From NCBI RefSeq assembly GCF_003026365.1, contig NZ_PYOM01000017.1, positions 1-64,000 on the forward strand: a stretch of DNA of 64,000 nucleotides. Direction: 5' to 3'. Below, in pieces: positions 1 to 9,917 of the stretch. Every line of letters begins with the position of its first letter. Position 1 is the first letter of the stretch. The translations under genes and the position numbers were made by a program. Origin of the DNA: Photobacterium angustum. GTDB taxonomy: Bacteria; Pseudomonadota; Gammaproteobacteria; Enterobacterales; Vibrionaceae. The notes beneath the pieces were generated by a model. The model did no database searches. It was given only the letters and a program-made list of their open reading frames with translations, and was not told the DNA's origin.

Positions 1-164
1 ATTGACTGTGCCAAATAACCGAAGTTATTTGTATTGGTCACTAGTATCATTGATAAATCTTTCGACTTAACTTTTCAACGAGTGCCCACACAGATTGCAT
101 GGTCAAATTGTTAAAGAACAATACTGATTTCGTTGCTAGCCAGTGGCTTGCTCCGTGTCAGTGA
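1..164 (-). ncRNA. 5' leader of an rRNA operon transcript (16S off left edge)
   Basis: Read on the minus strand, 108-120 is a boxA antitermination element (TGTTCTTTAACAA). It is followed by the conserved AATCTGTGTGGGCACTCG block that precedes 16S rRNA in enterics and vibrios. A strong promoter lies immediately upstream, at 171-198. The 16S gene itself is outside the window, so the operon runs leftward off the edge. The boxA and the block are seen directly; assigning them to a 16S leader rests on known rrn leaders. Confidence 0.85.
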
Positions 165-170
165 GGTCGC

Positions 171-198
171 ATTATAGAGATTCAGATCACATTGGCAA
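171..198 (-). promoter_or_regulatory. rRNA operon promoter
   Basis: On the minus strand a -35 TTGCCA (193-198) and a perfect -10 TATAAT (171-176) are separated by 16 bases. The discriminator is GC-rich (GCGACC), as in stringently controlled stable-RNA promoters. A run of A residues just upstream of the -35 resembles an UP element. Transcription should begin near 164. Confidence 0.85.
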
Positions 199-302
199 GC
201 TTTTTTTTCAATAAAAAACACTACAAAAACGCGATAGCTCAACATCTAATCACGAACGTAATAATCGTATATTTTGCACACTGAATATCTGACATTTCAT
301 AT

Positions 303-845
303 TTATTTAAAGCTCATTACCCGTTTTCCTAATGCTTGTCCTCTGAGATCTATAAATTTATATGTCGTCTTCGACACAAGGATAATGATCAAAAGAACAG
401 AAACAACAAGTACATTATTATAAAAAGTCGAACCTAAATCGATAAACCGTGCCCCCTCTATCATTGGGGCGATTTATTTACCTAACACTTTTTGTCCTAT
501 TAATGCGACCGATGTAACCATAAAGAGAATAGCTGCGTGCGTTAAATAGATAGAATAAGACCATTTACCAAAGGATCGAAATACACTTCTATTTAACAGT
601 TTTGAAATCGCACCAGACTCAAAAGCAAAAACAGCACAACAAGATAGAACATTACTTCAATTTTAATGGTCCATAATGCTGCATTAACGAAAGGTTGAAA
701 ATTATTTTCAAATAAACCAGGTAACGTCGGATGTAAGAAGTTAGCGAATAAATAATTAGACGCTAAGTATTTACCTGCACCAGAAATAATTATTGCACAG
801 TTTTTTTATAATCAAAGTATCCCTCTCATTTCAGATAAGACCTTC
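303..845 (-). pseudogene. Acyltransferase-3 (OafA/YrhL-type) remnant, frameshifted and internally deleted
   Basis: Three minus-strand frames each hold a recognisable piece of an integral-membrane acyltransferase-3 protein. From 798 down to about 600 a frame reads [14 protein letters not shown], then [16 protein letters not shown], the typical LPGxF...N..LWT...E..FY core. From about 600 to 474 another frame reads FGKWSYSIYLTHAAILF and then stops. From about 450 to 303 a third frame reads TYKFIDLRGQALGKRVMSFK and stops, which is the usual C-terminal tail. A possible N-terminal scrap (LSEMRGI) lies near 830-845. The family normally has about 340-380 residues, so several deletions and at least two frameshifts have accumulated. 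The family supplies O-acetylation of surface polysaccharides. No functional product is expected. Confidence 0.75.
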
Positions 846-1082
846 ACATAAATTATTATAAATAAAATGAGGGGTTACATGTCCACATTGAACAATCATA
901 CCTATCTTTCTGTTATATATGAGTAAATAAGACGATATATTTGATTATAAACTAAATAATTGAATAGCTACGTTACTCGATTGATTCAACGTAATTCAAC
1001 AATCAAGTCAGATAACTTTCAGATTAGTGTAACAATTAATATGATACGAATCTCAGGAAGAAGTTGGTGAGCCTACTGTCTA
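846..1082. other. AT-rich intergenic stretch with no recognised content
   Basis: I see no convincing open frame, RNA gene or repeat between the acyltransferase remnant and the tRNA-Leu terminator. The composition is strongly AT-rich. It may be further decayed sequence from the lost gene. Confidence 0.5.
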
Positions 1083-1118
1083 AAAACAACAAAGCCCCAA
1101 TCTTTCGATTAAGGCTTT
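1083..1118 (-). terminator. Rho-independent terminator of tRNA-Leu
   Basis: Minus-strand AAAGCCTTAATC pairs with GATTGGGGCTTT across a GAAA tetraloop, and a T-rich run follows (GTTGTTTTT). It lies directly downstream of the tRNA 3' CCA. Confidence 0.8.
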
Positions 1119-1128
1119 GTTTGAAATT

Positions 1129-1213
1129 TGGTGCCCGAGGACGGACTTGAACCGTCACTCCCGAAGGAAACGGATTTTGAATCCGTCGTGTATACCAATT
1201 TCACCACTCGGGC
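1129..1213 (-). tRNA. tRNA-Leu(CAA)
   Basis: An 85-base class II tRNA on the minus strand begins GCCCGAGTGGTG and ends with an encoded CCA. The acceptor arms GCCCGAG and CTCGGGC pair. The anticodon loop is TTCAAAA, giving anticodon CAA for the Leu codon TTG. The variable arm is long (TTCCTTCGGGA), as expected for tRNA-Leu, and the T-loop reads GGTTCAAGTCC. It has its own promoter and terminator and forms a monocistronic unit. Confidence 0.95.
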
Positions 1214-1224
1214 TTATGGCGGCT

Positions 1225-1252
1225 ATTATACGTATACAATGCAGCGAGGCAA
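1225..1252 (-). promoter_or_regulatory. Promoter of tRNA-Leu
   Basis: Minus-strand TTGCCT (1247-1252) is followed after 16 bases by TATAAT (1225-1230) and a GC-rich discriminator (AGCCGCC). The predicted start is a few bases before the mature tRNA 5' end. The design is the same as that of the rRNA promoter at 171-198. Confidence 0.8.
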
Positions 1253-1436
1253 GCCTTTATCGTTAAGATATTCAACCAATATCTTTAACCGCTATTTTTT
1301 CATCCTGTTTCCTTGTTTGTTGGTGATAATAGCACCACCACGTTACACATTCTGTAGCAATATCAAGCGTTCTCTGACTTATTGTTTACTGTTACACTCA
1401 GCACATATGGACACAGTTAGAAAAATCGGATGTTTT

Positions 1437-1928
1437 ATGTCAAAATCAGCAAAAATAAAAAATACGACTTCCCCACAATATCCAACCTTATTTCGGCGTT
1501 TAGCCGCTTGGTTTTATGACGCTTTAATTGTCGCTGCAATTCTTATGCTAGCTGGCGGTATAGCAATGGCAGGAATAGCGCTCCTACTGCATTTAAATAT
1601 TCTCGATTTAGCTCATTATGAAGATGTTAGTGCTTATTTAACGCATCATCCACAAGCTAACTTGCTTTACTCTAGCTACTTAGGCGCCGTAATTATTGGA
1701 TTCTACACTTATTTTTGGACTCATGGCGGCCAAACGTTGGGTATGCGAGCATGGAAATTAAAAGTGCAAAATAAAGATGGGCGCCCAATTAGTATAACTC
1801 AAGCATTGATCCGCGCTGCAACTGCAGCCTTAGGGTTGGGGAACTTACTTGCATACAACACTAAACGTCGAGCGCTACAAGACGTGATGGCAGAATGTGA
1901 AATGATAGTGACAAAAGATATTCGCTAA
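1437..1928 (+). CDS. RDD family membrane protein
   Basis: This 163-residue protein begins MSKSAKIK. It has the RDD signature near residues 20-27 (FRRLAAWFYD) and three hydrophobic segments, at about 27-50, 75-95 and a short one near 125-135. The motif GQTLGMRAWKLKV in the second half is typical of the family. RDD proteins are small inner-membrane proteins of mostly unknown function; some have been proposed to be Na+/H+ antiporters. The frame stays open upstream to 1128, but that part overlaps the tRNA on the other strand, so I start at 1437. Met at 1407 is an alternative and no strong ribosome site decides between them. The gene converges on lptG and shares its terminator. Confidence 0.8.
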   Translation: MSKSAKIKNTTSPQYPTLFRRLAAWFYDALIVAAILMLAGGIAMAGIALLLHLNILDLAHYEDVSAYLTHHPQANLLYSSYLGAVIIGFYTYFWTHGGQTLGMRAWKLKVQNKDGRPISITQALIRAATAALGLGNLLAYNTKRRALQDVMAECEMIVTKDIR

Positions 1929-1929
1929 T

Positions 1930-1957
1930 GAAAAAGGAGCCGTTAGGCTCCTTTTTT
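1930..1957. terminator. Bidirectional terminator between the RDD gene and lptG
   Basis: AAAAAGGAGCC, loop GTTA, GGCTCCTTTTTT. A-rich and T-rich flanks allow it to work for both convergent genes. Confidence 0.85.
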
Positions 1958-1961
1958 AGTT

Positions 1962-3035
1962 TTATAGTTTGCGTCTTAACAAATATATCGTAATAAACAA
2001 GAACGCTAAACTTGGACCTAATGCCCCTAAGATAGGCGGTAATCGGTACACTAAGATCATTGGACCAAACACTTGGTCTGAAATATAAAATGCAAAACCA
2101 AAAATGACACCTGAAAGGACACGAGCCCCCATCGTAACCGAGCGAAGAGGACCAAAAACAAAAGATAATGCTAATAGCATCATAACAGCAATGGAGACTG
2201 GCTGAAGCGCTTTACGCCAGAATGCTAACTCATAACGAGAAGCATCTTGCTTGGTCTCTTTAAGATAATTTACATAATGATATAAGCCTGACAACGATAA
2301 TTCTTCAGGTTTCACCGTTACAACGGCTAATTTATCTGGTGTTAATGTTGTTTCCCAGTGCTTATTTGCTATATGGCTATTGGTTAACTGATTACTACCT
2401 GTCATATCAGTTATGGTCACATCATGCATTGTCCAACCCGTCGCTTTATCGTAAGACGCGCGTTTTGCTGATGTTACATCGTCCAACTGACCTTTGTTGT
2501 CAAACTGCCAAATATTAACAACATCCACTTTATTGAGGTCATGAACACGCCCCATATAAATGAAGCTATTATCATTTTTAGCCCATACACTATTTTGTGC
2601 GGCAATCACACTACCGCCATAAACCCATGCCGAACGATATTCACGTGCCATTTTCTGCGCTTGCGGTGCTCCCCACTGCCCCAGTAAAACAACCACTATC
2701 ATCATTGGGACTGCCGTCTTTAAGGTCGATAAACCGATATCAAGCTTAGAAAAACCTGCCGCTTGCATTACGACCAGCTCAGAGCTTGATGCCAGCATAC
2801 CTAAACCAATTAATGCACCTAATAATACCGCCATAGGAAAAAACATAATGATGTCTTGCGGCATTGATAATAAGACAAAATACAGAGCTTTTAGGAGATC
2901 GTAGCTTCCTTGCCCCACTTTTCTTAACTGTTCAACATATTTAATGATCGCAGATAAGCCAACTAAGGTTGATAGTGTCAGTGAGAAAGTTGCAATGATC
3001 GTTCGACCTATATACCAGTCGAGAATTTTAAACAT
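1962..3035 (-). CDS. lptG: LPS export ABC permease LptG
   Basis: LptG is one of the two transmembrane subunits of the inner-membrane LptB2FG transporter, which extracts lipopolysaccharide and passes it to LptC and LptA. The 357 residues match the family length. There are TM segments at about 12-35, 60-82 and 100-120, a periplasmic beta-jellyroll region at about 130-260, and three C-terminal TM segments. The N-terminus MFKILDWYIGRTI and the stretch MLASSSELVVMQAAG, the coupling-helix region, are characteristic. Its ATG overlaps the lptF stop as TAATG, implying translational coupling. Confidence 0.96.
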   Translation of the reverse strand: MFKILDWYIGRTIIATFSLTLSTLVGLSAIIKYVEQLRKVGQGSYDLLKALYFVLLSMPQDIIMFFPMAVLLGALIGLGMLASSSELVVMQAAGFSKLDIGLSTLKTAVPMMIVVVLLGQWGAPQAQKMAREYRSAWVYGGSVIAAQNSVWAKNDNSFIYMGRVHDLNKVDVVNIWQFDNKGQLDDVTSAKRASYDKATGWTMHDVTITDMTGSNQLTNSHIANKHWETTLTPDKLAVVTVKPEELSLSGLYHYVNYLKETKQDASRYELAFWRKALQPVSIAVMMLLALSFVFGPLRSVTMGARVLSGVIFGFAFYISDQVFGPMILVYRLPPILGALGPSLAFLFITIYLLRRKL

Positions 3036-4135
3036 TAACTGCGTCTCCGTAATTTATCTTTAAGGCGTCGCACAGGCATTGAATCCCAGCTATTTAAAGC
3101 AAGAGCAACTAACAAGGTTGTAATATTAATTGGCCACATACCAATAGCTGACGGGATAATACCATCTTCAATCGCCGATTTTGCCGATGAGATCGCTAAG
3201 AAATAAGCGAGATAAATCAAAACAGCTGGTGCTAATTTTGCAAATCGTCCCTGACGTGGATTAACAGCAGACAGAGGCACAACAATCATCACTAACAATG
3301 GAATACAAAGCACTAAAGAGAAACGCCACTGTAATTCAGCTTTTGCTGCTAAGCTTTGATCTTTTATTAAGGCCATTGTGGGTTGGGCTTCCCAATCACG
3401 ATTACCTGCTTTAACTTCACGTTGGCCTATTAGTGCTTGGTAGTCATTAAAATGAGTAATGGAATAATTCAGCTGAGTAGGAACACCTTCATATCGAGCG
3501 CCGTCATTCAATTCTAACATTTGACGACCATCAGATAATTCTTTAACTGTGCCATTATCAGCAACCATAACACTAGGTTGCAAAGTGTCAGTGGCTTTTA
3601 ATTGTGCTACAAAAACCTTATGAAGCTTCGAGCCTTTATCAGTAATGTTATCAATAAAGATAACTCCACTTCCATTCGGTACCGGCTGAAACGTCCCCTT
3701 TACCAACATATTTAACGTTGGCCCAGCTTTTGTTTCTTCTTTAAGTTGCTCTATATGCTCTTGCGACCAAGGTGCAACCCAAAATGAATTCACTGCGGCA
3801 ATAGCCCCCGTAATAACGGCCAAAGCTAATGCAGATTGGAGTAATAATTTTTTCCCCATCCCCGTTGCATTCATCACCGTGATTTCACTTTCAGCATATA
3901 ACCTGCCGAACGTGAGTAAGATACCGATGTATAAACTCAAAGGGAGCATTAATAGTGCCATCGAAGGGATAGATAATCCCATGAAGGTTAGAATGAGATC
4001 ACTCGGGATCGAGCCATCGGTTGCATCGGCTAAAATGCTAATAAACTTTTGGCTAATAAAGACAAGAAAAAGTACAAAAAGTACCGCTAATTGGCTCTTT
4101 AGTGTCTCTCTTGTCAAATACCTAACAATAATCAC
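3035..4135 (-). CDS. lptF: LPS export ABC permease LptF
   Basis: LptF is the partner permease of LptG in LPS export. At 366 residues, MIIVRYLTRETLKSQLAVLF is the standard start. TM segments lie at about 14-34, 52-74 and 100-120, a periplasmic beta domain at about 130-265, and three TM segments after that. The stretch RLYAESEITVMNATGMGK corresponds to the LptB-contacting coupling helix. It is first in a two-gene operon and is transcribed divergently from pepA, with about 195 bases between the starts, an arrangement shared with E. coli. Confidence 0.96.
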   Translation of the reverse strand: MIIVRYLTRETLKSQLAVLFVLFLVFISQKFISILADATDGSIPSDLILTFMGLSIPSMALLMLPLSLYIGILLTFGRLYAESEITVMNATGMGKKLLLQSALALAVITGAIAAVNSFWVAPWSQEHIEQLKEETKAGPTLNMLVKGTFQPVPNGSGVIFIDNITDKGSKLHKVFVAQLKATDTLQPSVMVADNGTVKELSDGRQMLELNDGARYEGVPTQLNYSITHFNDYQALIGQREVKAGNRDWEAQPTMALIKDQSLAAKAELQWRFSLVLCIPLLVMIVVPLSAVNPRQGRFAKLAPAVLIYLAYFLAISSAKSAIEDGIIPSAIGMWPINITTLLVALALNSWDSMPVRRLKDKLRRRS

Positions 4136-4330
4136 GCGTTATATTCCCATAGAAAACTTGTTTTTTTGATGGAATCACTATAGTTTTTCGTTAAATCAGT
4201 TATTTTTTTATCTTTCAGCTAAATGAAAGACTGCACTCTAAGCGTATACCGAAATCACGGCAGAGCAAACAAGTGTGGTATTATCCAACATTTAGCGTTA
4301 ATTGTCTTTATTAGGATGTTAGGAGTACGC

Positions 4331-5839
4331 ATGGAGTTCAGTGTAAAAAGCGGCAGCCCCGAAAAACAGCGTAGTGCTTGTATTGTTGTTGGCGTCTTTG
4401 AACCACGTCGCCTCTCTCCAATCGCGGAACAGCTAGATAAAATCAGTGATGGTTATATCAGCTCCTTACTGCGTCGTGGCGACCTTGAGGGTAAGCCGGG
4501 GCAAATGCTCTTACTACACCATGTACCAAATGTATTATCAGAGCGTGTTTTATTGGTCGGTTGTGGTAAAGAACGTGAACTTGATGAGCGCCAATATAAG
4601 CAAATCATCAAAAAAACAATCAGTACTTTAAATGAAACGGGCTCTATGGAAGCCGTGTGCTTCTTAACAGAGCTTCATGTTAAAGGTCGTGATACTTACT
4701 GGAAAGTTCGTCAAGCTGTCGAAACAACTAAAGATAGCTTATATACCTTTAACCAGTTTAAGAGTAATAAACCAGAGACTCGTCGTCCACTGCGTAAGCT
4801 AGTCTTTAATGTACCGACTCGTCGTGAGCTCTCGTTGGGTGAGCGCGCTATCAGCCATGGTCTGGCGATAGCATCAGGTGTTCGCGCAAGTAAAGACTTG
4901 GGTAATATGCCACCAAACGTGGCAAATCCAGCTTATCTTGCTTCACAAGCACGCCGTCTAGCCGATGATTTTGAGACTGTGAGTACTAAAATCATTGGTG
5001 AGCAAGAGATGCAATCTTTAGGGATGACATCATACCTTGCTGTGGGTCGTGGTTCTAAGAATGAAGCCATGATGTCGGTTATTGAGTACAAAGGTAACCC
5101 CGATTCAGACGCTAAGCCAATCGTGCTTGTCGGTAAAGGGTTAACTTTTGATTCAGGTGGTATTTCGATTAAACCTGGCGCTCAAATGGACGAAATGAAG
5201 TACGACATGTGTGGTGCAGCCTCTGTGTTCGGTACCATGAAAGCATTAGCTAAGCTTAATTTACCAATCAATGTAGTTGGTGTGTTAGCGGGCTGTGAAA
5301 ATATGCCCGGCGGCAACGCTTATCGTCCTGGTGATATTTTAACCACTATGTCAGGTCAAACAGTTGAGGTATTAAATACCGATGCTGAAGGCCGCTTAGT
5401 GCTTTGTGATGCATTAACTTACGTTGAGCGTTTTGAACCTGAGTGTGTAATTGACGTTGCGACATTAACAGGTGCTTGTGTGGTTGCTTTAGGTAATCAC
5501 ATTAGTGGTTTAATGGGTAACCATAATCCACTGTCACATGAAATTATAAATGCATCAGAGCAATCAGGTGATCGCGCTTGGCGTCTGCCGATGAGCGATG
5601 AATACCAAGAGCAAATTGCTAGCCCATTTGCTGATATGGCAAACTTAGGCACGCCTGGTGCAGGAACTATAACTGCAGGTTGTTTCTTATCTCGCTTTAC
5701 TAAAAAGTACAACTGGGCGCACCTTGATATTGCTGGTACCGCTTGGAAAGGTGGTGCAGCAAAAGGCTCTACCGGTCGACCAGTCCCTCTACTTGTCCAG
5801 TTCTTATTAAATAGAGCAGGCCAAGAGATCGTCGAGTAA
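4331..5839 (+). CDS. pepA: Leucyl aminopeptidase PepA (M17)
   Basis: PepA is a cytosolic hexameric Mn/Zn aminopeptidase. In E. coli it is also a DNA-binding cofactor in carAB regulation and Xer recombination. The 502 residues match the family. Metal ligands are visible in [10 protein letters not shown] (Lys269, Asp274) and NTDAEGR (Asp351, Glu353), each one residue below the E. coli numbering. The frame extends upstream to 4223, but TAGGAG just before the ATG at 4331 and the conserved MEFSVKSG start fix the N-terminus. A strong terminator follows, and holC and valS come next in the same direction. Confidence 0.96.
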   Translation: MEFSVKSGSPEKQRSACIVVGVFEPRRLSPIAEQLDKISDGYISSLLRRGDLEGKPGQMLLLHHVPNVLSERVLLVGCGKERELDERQYKQIIKKTISTLNETGSMEAVCFLTELHVKGRDTYWKVRQAVETTKDSLYTFNQFKSNKPETRRPLRKLVFNVPTRRELSLGERAISHGLAIASGVRASKDLGNMPPNVANPAYLASQARRLADDFETVSTKIIGEQEMQSLGMTSYLAVGRGSKNEAMMSVIEYKGNPDSDAKPIVLVGKGLTFDSGGISIKPGAQMDEMKYDMCGAASVFGTMKALAKLNLPINVVGVLAGCENMPGGNAYRPGDILTTMSGQTVEVLNTDAEGRLVLCDALTYVERFEPECVIDVATLTGACVVALGNHISGLMGNHNPLSHEIINASEQSGDRAWRLPMSDEYQEQIASPFADMANLGTPGAGTITAGCFLSRFTKKYNWAHLDIAGTAWKGGAAKGSTGRPVPLLVQFLLNRAGQEIVE

Positions 5840-5848
5840 AAGACATCG

Positions 5849-5870
5849 AAAAGGGCCGTAAGGCCCTTTT
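5849..5870 (+). terminator. Terminator after pepA
   Basis: AAAAGGGCC, loop GTAA, GGCCCTTTT followed by CTTTA. It sits between pepA and holC, so holC-valS is either partly separated or reached by read-through. Confidence 0.7.
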
Positions 5871-5888
5871 CTTTAGGAACAAAAAACC

Positions 5889-6341
5889 ATGACTCATGCT
5901 ACGTTTTATATAATCGATGACAAGCAAGAGAGTGCTGATAGTCACTTTCAGTGCCATTTTGCCTGTCATTTAGCAGCGATGAGTTACCGGCAAGGTAACA
6001 ACGTTTACCTACTCGCAGCAAATAAACAACAAGCAGAACAAATAGATGAATATCTATGGCAGCAGGACCCTGATAGTTTTGTGCCCCACAACCTTGTAGG
6101 CGAAGGGCCTAATGGCGGCTCTCCCGTTGAGATTGGCTGGTCAACATTACGTCATACTGGACGCCGTGCTACGCTAATTAATTTAGCGGAAAACGCACCA
6201 AATTTTGCGGTTAGCTTTGCACAAGTGGTAGACTTCGTTCCTTGCGATGAAAAGCTCAAGCAGTTAGCGCGCGAGCGTTACAAGGCATATCGCCTTGCAG
6301 GCATTCAAATTACGACTGCCACTGCTACTGAGACGCCCTAA
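5889..6341 (+). CDS. holC: DNA polymerase III chi subunit HolC
   Basis: HolC is the chi subunit of the clamp-loader accessory pair chi-psi and contacts SSB on the lagging strand. The 150 residues fit the family. MTHATFYIIDD, the run of YRQGNNVYLLAANKQQAEQID, and the central DSFVPHNLVGEG are recognisable. The start is supported by AGGAAC about 8 bases upstream. The order pepA-holC-valS is the same as in E. coli, and only 28 bases separate holC from valS, so the two are probably cotranscribed. Confidence 0.93.
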   Translation: MTHATFYIIDDKQESADSHFQCHFACHLAAMSYRQGNNVYLLAANKQQAEQIDEYLWQQDPDSFVPHNLVGEGPNGGSPVEIGWSTLRHTGRRATLINLAENAPNFAVSFAQVVDFVPCDEKLKQLARERYKAYRLAGIQITTATATETP

Positions 6342-6369
6342 TTCCACATAGAATCCTTCTAAGAGCGCT

Positions 6370-9231
6370 ATGGAAAAGACATACAACCCACAATCAATTG
6401 AACAAGCGCTATATCAGCGCTGGGAAGAGGCTGGTTACTTCAAGCCTCATGGTGATACATCTAAAGATGCTTACAGCATTATGATCCCACCACCAAACGT
6501 CACAGGTAGCCTACACATGGGCCACGCGTTTCAGGATACCATCATGGATACCCTGATCCGTTGTGAGCGTATGAAAGGCAAAAACACCTTATGGCAGGTT
6601 GGTACTGACCACGCAGGTATTGCTACCCAAATGGTTGTGGAACGTAAGATTGCTGCTGAAGAAGGCAAAACAAAACACGATTACGGTCGTGATGCTTTCA
6701 TCGATAAGATCTGGGAATGGAAAGGCGAATCTGGTGGCACGATCACTAAGCAGCTTCGTCGCCTTGGCGCATCAGTAGACTGGGATCGTGAGCGCTTCAC
6801 GATGGATGATGGTCTATCAAATGCCGTTCAAGAAGTTTTCGTTCGTCTATACCAAGAAGATCTTCTTTACCGCGGTAAGCGCCTAGTTAACTGGGATCCT
6901 AAACTACATACTGCGATCTCAGATCTAGAAGTTGAAAACAAAGATAAAAAAGGCCACATGTGGCACTTCCGTTACCCATTAGCTGATGGCGTACAAACAG
7001 CGGAAGGTAAAGACTACATCGTTGTTGCAACTACGCGTCCTGAAACTATGCTGGGCGATACTGGTGTTGCCGTTAACCCTGAAGATCCACGTTACAAAGA
7101 TCTGATCGGTAAAGAAATCATGCTTCCAATCGTTGGCCGTCGCATCCCTATCGTAGGTGATGAGCACGCAGACATGGAAAAAGGCACCGGTTGTGTGAAA
7201 ATCACTCCTGCACACGATTTCAATGACTACGAAGTAGGTAAACGTCATAGCCTGCCTATGATCAACATCCTAACGTTCAATGCTGATATTCGTGATGCTG
7301 CTGAAGTATTCACAACTAATGGCGAGCCAAGTGATGCATACAGCACAGCGCTGCCAGAGAAATACCATGGCATGGAACGTTTTGCAGCACGTAAAGCGAT
7401 TGTTGCTGAATTTGATGAACTAGGTCTACTAGAAGAAATCAAAGATCACGATCTAACGATCCCTTACGGTGACCGTGGTGGCGTGGTTATTGAACCAATG
7501 CTAACTGACCAATGGTACGTTCGTGCAGCACCGCTAGCAAAACCTGCTGTTGAAGCAGTTGAAAATGGTGATATTCAATTCGTGCCGAAGCAGTACGAAA
7601 ACATGTACTTCGCTTGGATGCGTGACATTCAAGATTGGTGTATTTCACGTCAGCTATGGTGGGGTCACCGCATTCCAGCTTGGTACGATAACGACGGTAA
7701 TGTTTACGTTGGTCGTAACGAAGCTGAAGTACGTGAAAAACATAACCTAGCACCAGTTGTCGTATTACGCCAAGACGATGATGTACTTGATACATGGTTC
7801 TCTTCAGCACTATGGACATTCGGTACGCAAGGCTGGCCAGAAAACACTGCTGATCTTCAAACCTTCCACCCATCTGATGTGTTGGTAACAGGTTTTGATA
7901 TCATCTTCTTCTGGGTTGCACGTATGATCATGATGACCATGCACTTCTGTAAAGATGAAGACGGCAAGCCACAAGTCCCATTTAAAACAGTTTACGTAAC
8001 GGGTCTTATCCGTGACGAAAATGGCGATAAAATGTCGAAATCTAAGGGTAACGTTATCGACCCTATCGACATGATCGACGGTATTGATCTTGAGTCTCTA
8101 GTAGAGAAGCGTTGTGGCAACATGATGCAGCCACAACTTGCAGCGAAGATTGAAAAAGCGACTCGTAAAACATTTGAGAACGGTATCGAACCTTACGGTA
8201 CTGATGCCCTACGTTTCACTCTTGCTGCTATGGCTTCAACGGGCCGTGACATCAACTGGGACATGAAACGTCTTGAAGGTTACCGTAACTTCTGTAATAA
8301 GCTATGGAACGCAAGTCGTTACGTACTAATGAACACAGAAGATCAAGATTGCGGTTTCGCAGCAGGTAGTGAGCTTGACTACTCACTAGCAGACAAGTGG
8401 ATTGAATCACAATTCCAGCTAGCGGCAAAAGAGTTCAATGCTCACATTGATAACTTCCGTTTAGATATGGCTGCAGGTGTACTTTATGAGTTCATCTGGA
8501 ACCAATTCTGTGACTGGTACCTAGAACTAACTAAACCTGTTCTATGGAAAGGTACAGAAGCACAGCAACGTGCAACGCGTCATACTCTAATCACAGTGCT
8601 AGAGAAGACATTACGTCTTGCGCATCCTGTTCTTCCTTACATCACTGAATCTATCTGGCAGAGCGTTAAGCCACTTGTTGACGGTGTTGAAGGTGAAACC
8701 ATCATGACTCAGGCATTGCCTCAGTTTGATGAAGCGCAATTTGACCAAGCAGCGATCACTGACATTGAGTTTGTTAAAGCGTTTATCACGAGTATTCGTA
8801 ACCTACGTTCAGAATACGATATCGCGCCAAGTAAGCCATTATCAGTAATGCTAAAAGTGGCTGATGCAGCTGATACTGCACGTGTTGAAGCAAACCTGAC
8901 GGTACTGAAATCTCTAGCAAAACTAGAAGAAGTGAAAGTATTGGCTGACGGTGAAGCAACACCAGCTTGTGCGACTGCACTTGTAGGCAAATCTGAATTG
9001 ATGATCCCTATGGCGGGCTTGATTGATAAAGATGCAGAGCTTGCACGTTTAGACAAAGAAATCGCGAAAATGGAAGGCGAAATCAAACGTACTTCTGGCA
9101 AGCTAAGTAACGAAGGCTTCGTTGCTAAAGCGCCTGAAATCGTGATCACTAAAGAGCGTGAAAAGCTAGCCGGTTATGAAGAAACATTAGTGAAGCTTAT
9201 TGAGCAAAAAGCAACGATTGCTGCGCTATAA
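6370..9231 (+). CDS. valS: Valyl-tRNA synthetase
   Basis: This class I aminoacyl-tRNA synthetase charges tRNA-Val. The 953 residues match E. coli ValS in length. The HIGH-type motif is HMGH at 49-52 within [15 protein letters not shown]. The ATP-binding loop KMSKS is at 554-558. The CP1 editing domain lies between them, with [11 protein letters not shown] typical of post-transfer editing. The anticodon-binding domain and a C-terminal coiled coil (about 880-950, rich in Lys and Glu) close the protein. Codon usage is that of a highly expressed gene. Confidence 0.98.
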   Translation: MEKTYNPQSIEQALYQRWEEAGYFKPHGDTSKDAYSIMIPPPNVTGSLHMGHAFQDTIMDTLIRCERMKGKNTLWQVGTDHAGIATQMVVERKIAAEEGKTKHDYGRDAFIDKIWEWKGESGGTITKQLRRLGASVDWDRERFTMDDGLSNAVQEVFVRLYQEDLLYRGKRLVNWDPKLHTAISDLEVENKDKKGHMWHFRYPLADGVQTAEGKDYIVVATTRPETMLGDTGVAVNPEDPRYKDLIGKEIMLPIVGRRIPIVGDEHADMEKGTGCVKITPAHDFNDYEVGKRHSLPMINILTFNADIRDAAEVFTTNGEPSDAYSTALPEKYHGMERFAARKAIVAEFDELGLLEEIKDHDLTIPYGDRGGVVIEPMLTDQWYVRAAPLAKPAVEAVENGDIQFVPKQYENMYFAWMRDIQDWCISRQLWWGHRIPAWYDNDGNVYVGRNEAEVREKHNLAPVVVLRQDDDVLDTWFSSALWTFGTQGWPENTADLQTFHPSDVLVTGFDIIFFWVARMIMMTMHFCKDEDGKPQVPFKTVYVTGLIRDENGDKMSKSKGNVIDPIDMIDGIDLESLVEKRCGNMMQPQLAAKIEKATRKTFENGIEPYGTDALRFTLAAMASTGRDINWDMKRLEGYRNFCNKLWNASRYVLMNTEDQDCGFAAGSELDYSLADKWIESQFQLAAKEFNAHIDNFRLDMAAGVLYEFIWNQFCDWYLELTKPVLWKGTEAQQRATRHTLITVLEKTLRLAHPVLPYITESIWQSVKPLVDGVEGETIMTQALPQFDEAQFDQAAITDIEFVKAFITSIRNLRSEYDIAPSKPLSVMLKVADAADTARVEANLTVLKSLAKLEEVKVLADGEATPACATALVGKSELMIPMAGLIDKDAELARLDKEIAKMEGEIKRTSGKLSNEGFVAKAPEIVITKEREKLAGYEETLVKLIEQKATIAAL

Positions 9232-9260
9232 TCTCACCAATCATTCTTGATTAATAAAAA

Positions 9261-9288
9261 CCGACAGTCACATACTGTCGGTTTTTTT
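9261..9288 (+). terminator. Terminator after valS
   Basis: CCGACAGT, loop of 5, ACTGTCGG, then seven T residues. Confidence 0.9.
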
Positions 9289-9412
9289 ATATTTCAAATT
9301 CCATCATCTCTTTTCAAACAATAGCTTTCACCTATTAGTAATATATAAAATAACAAATTTAGTTATTGCTAATATTCAATGATAATGACCTCATTAAATT
9401 GAGGATCACCCT

Positions 9413-9829
9413 ATGAAAAAGACAATCAGTTTTGCCGCCATCCATTTTACTGTCGCTTTTAGCGTAGCTTACCTTCTTACTGGCGATATCATTATTGGTA
9501 GTTTAATTGCAATGATTGAGCCGATGGTTAATACCGTTGCCTTTTATTTCCATGAAAAAGTATGGCAAAACAAAACACTTAAACAGTCACGCTTTAGCAC
9601 ACCAAGTCGTAAAACCGTTAGCTTTGCTATTGTGCACTTCTGTGTCGCATTTAGTGTTGTGTACCTTCTTACTGGAGACATACTGATTGGTAGCCTAATG
9701 GCAATGATCGAGCCTTCAATTAATACCATGGCTTACTATTTCCATGAACGTGTATGGCAACGTAAAGATCACAACCAAGTAGAGACACATCAGCCAACTT
9801 GGCTAGATGCAATGGCTTGTCAGCACTGA
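9413..9829 (+). CDS. Tandem DUF2061 membrane protein
   Basis: The 138 residues contain two near-identical copies of the DUF2061 unit, at about 2-53 and 67-118. Each copy reads KT(I/V)SFAxxHFxVAFSVxYLLTGDIxIGSLxAMIEP, followed by NTxAxYFHE(K/R)VWQ. Each unit carries a hydrophobic segment and is probably inserted in the inner membrane. The family has no established function. A single unit is the commoner form, so this looks like an internal duplication. Upstream GAGGATCACCCT gives a reasonable ribosome site. It is followed by a MarR-GNAT gene on the same strand about 90 bases away. Confidence 0.85.
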   Translation: MKKTISFAAIHFTVAFSVAYLLTGDIIIGSLIAMIEPMVNTVAFYFHEKVWQNKTLKQSRFSTPSRKTVSFAIVHFCVAFSVVYLLTGDILIGSLMAMIEPSINTMAYYFHERVWQRKDHNQVETHQPTWLDAMACQH

Positions 9830-9917
9830 TAAACAGCGTGATAGATTAAACAGATTGACATTGTTGCAGGCTGCAACTACTTTAATTGCGTAGTGCAATT
9901 AAATTCAAGGATGGATC

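Noticed and set aside
1128..1436. N-terminal extension of the RDD protein
   Set aside because: The extra frame is the complement of a complete tRNA-Leu and its promoter. The conserved protein begins at 1437.
7487..7873. Antisense open frame in valS
   Set aside because: A shadow of the biased codons of valS, with no ribosome site or family resemblance. The same holds for 8721-9149.
9413..9829. Insertion sequence or repeat element at the duplicated DUF2061 unit
   Set aside because: The duplication is within one reading frame, without terminal inverted repeats or a transposase.
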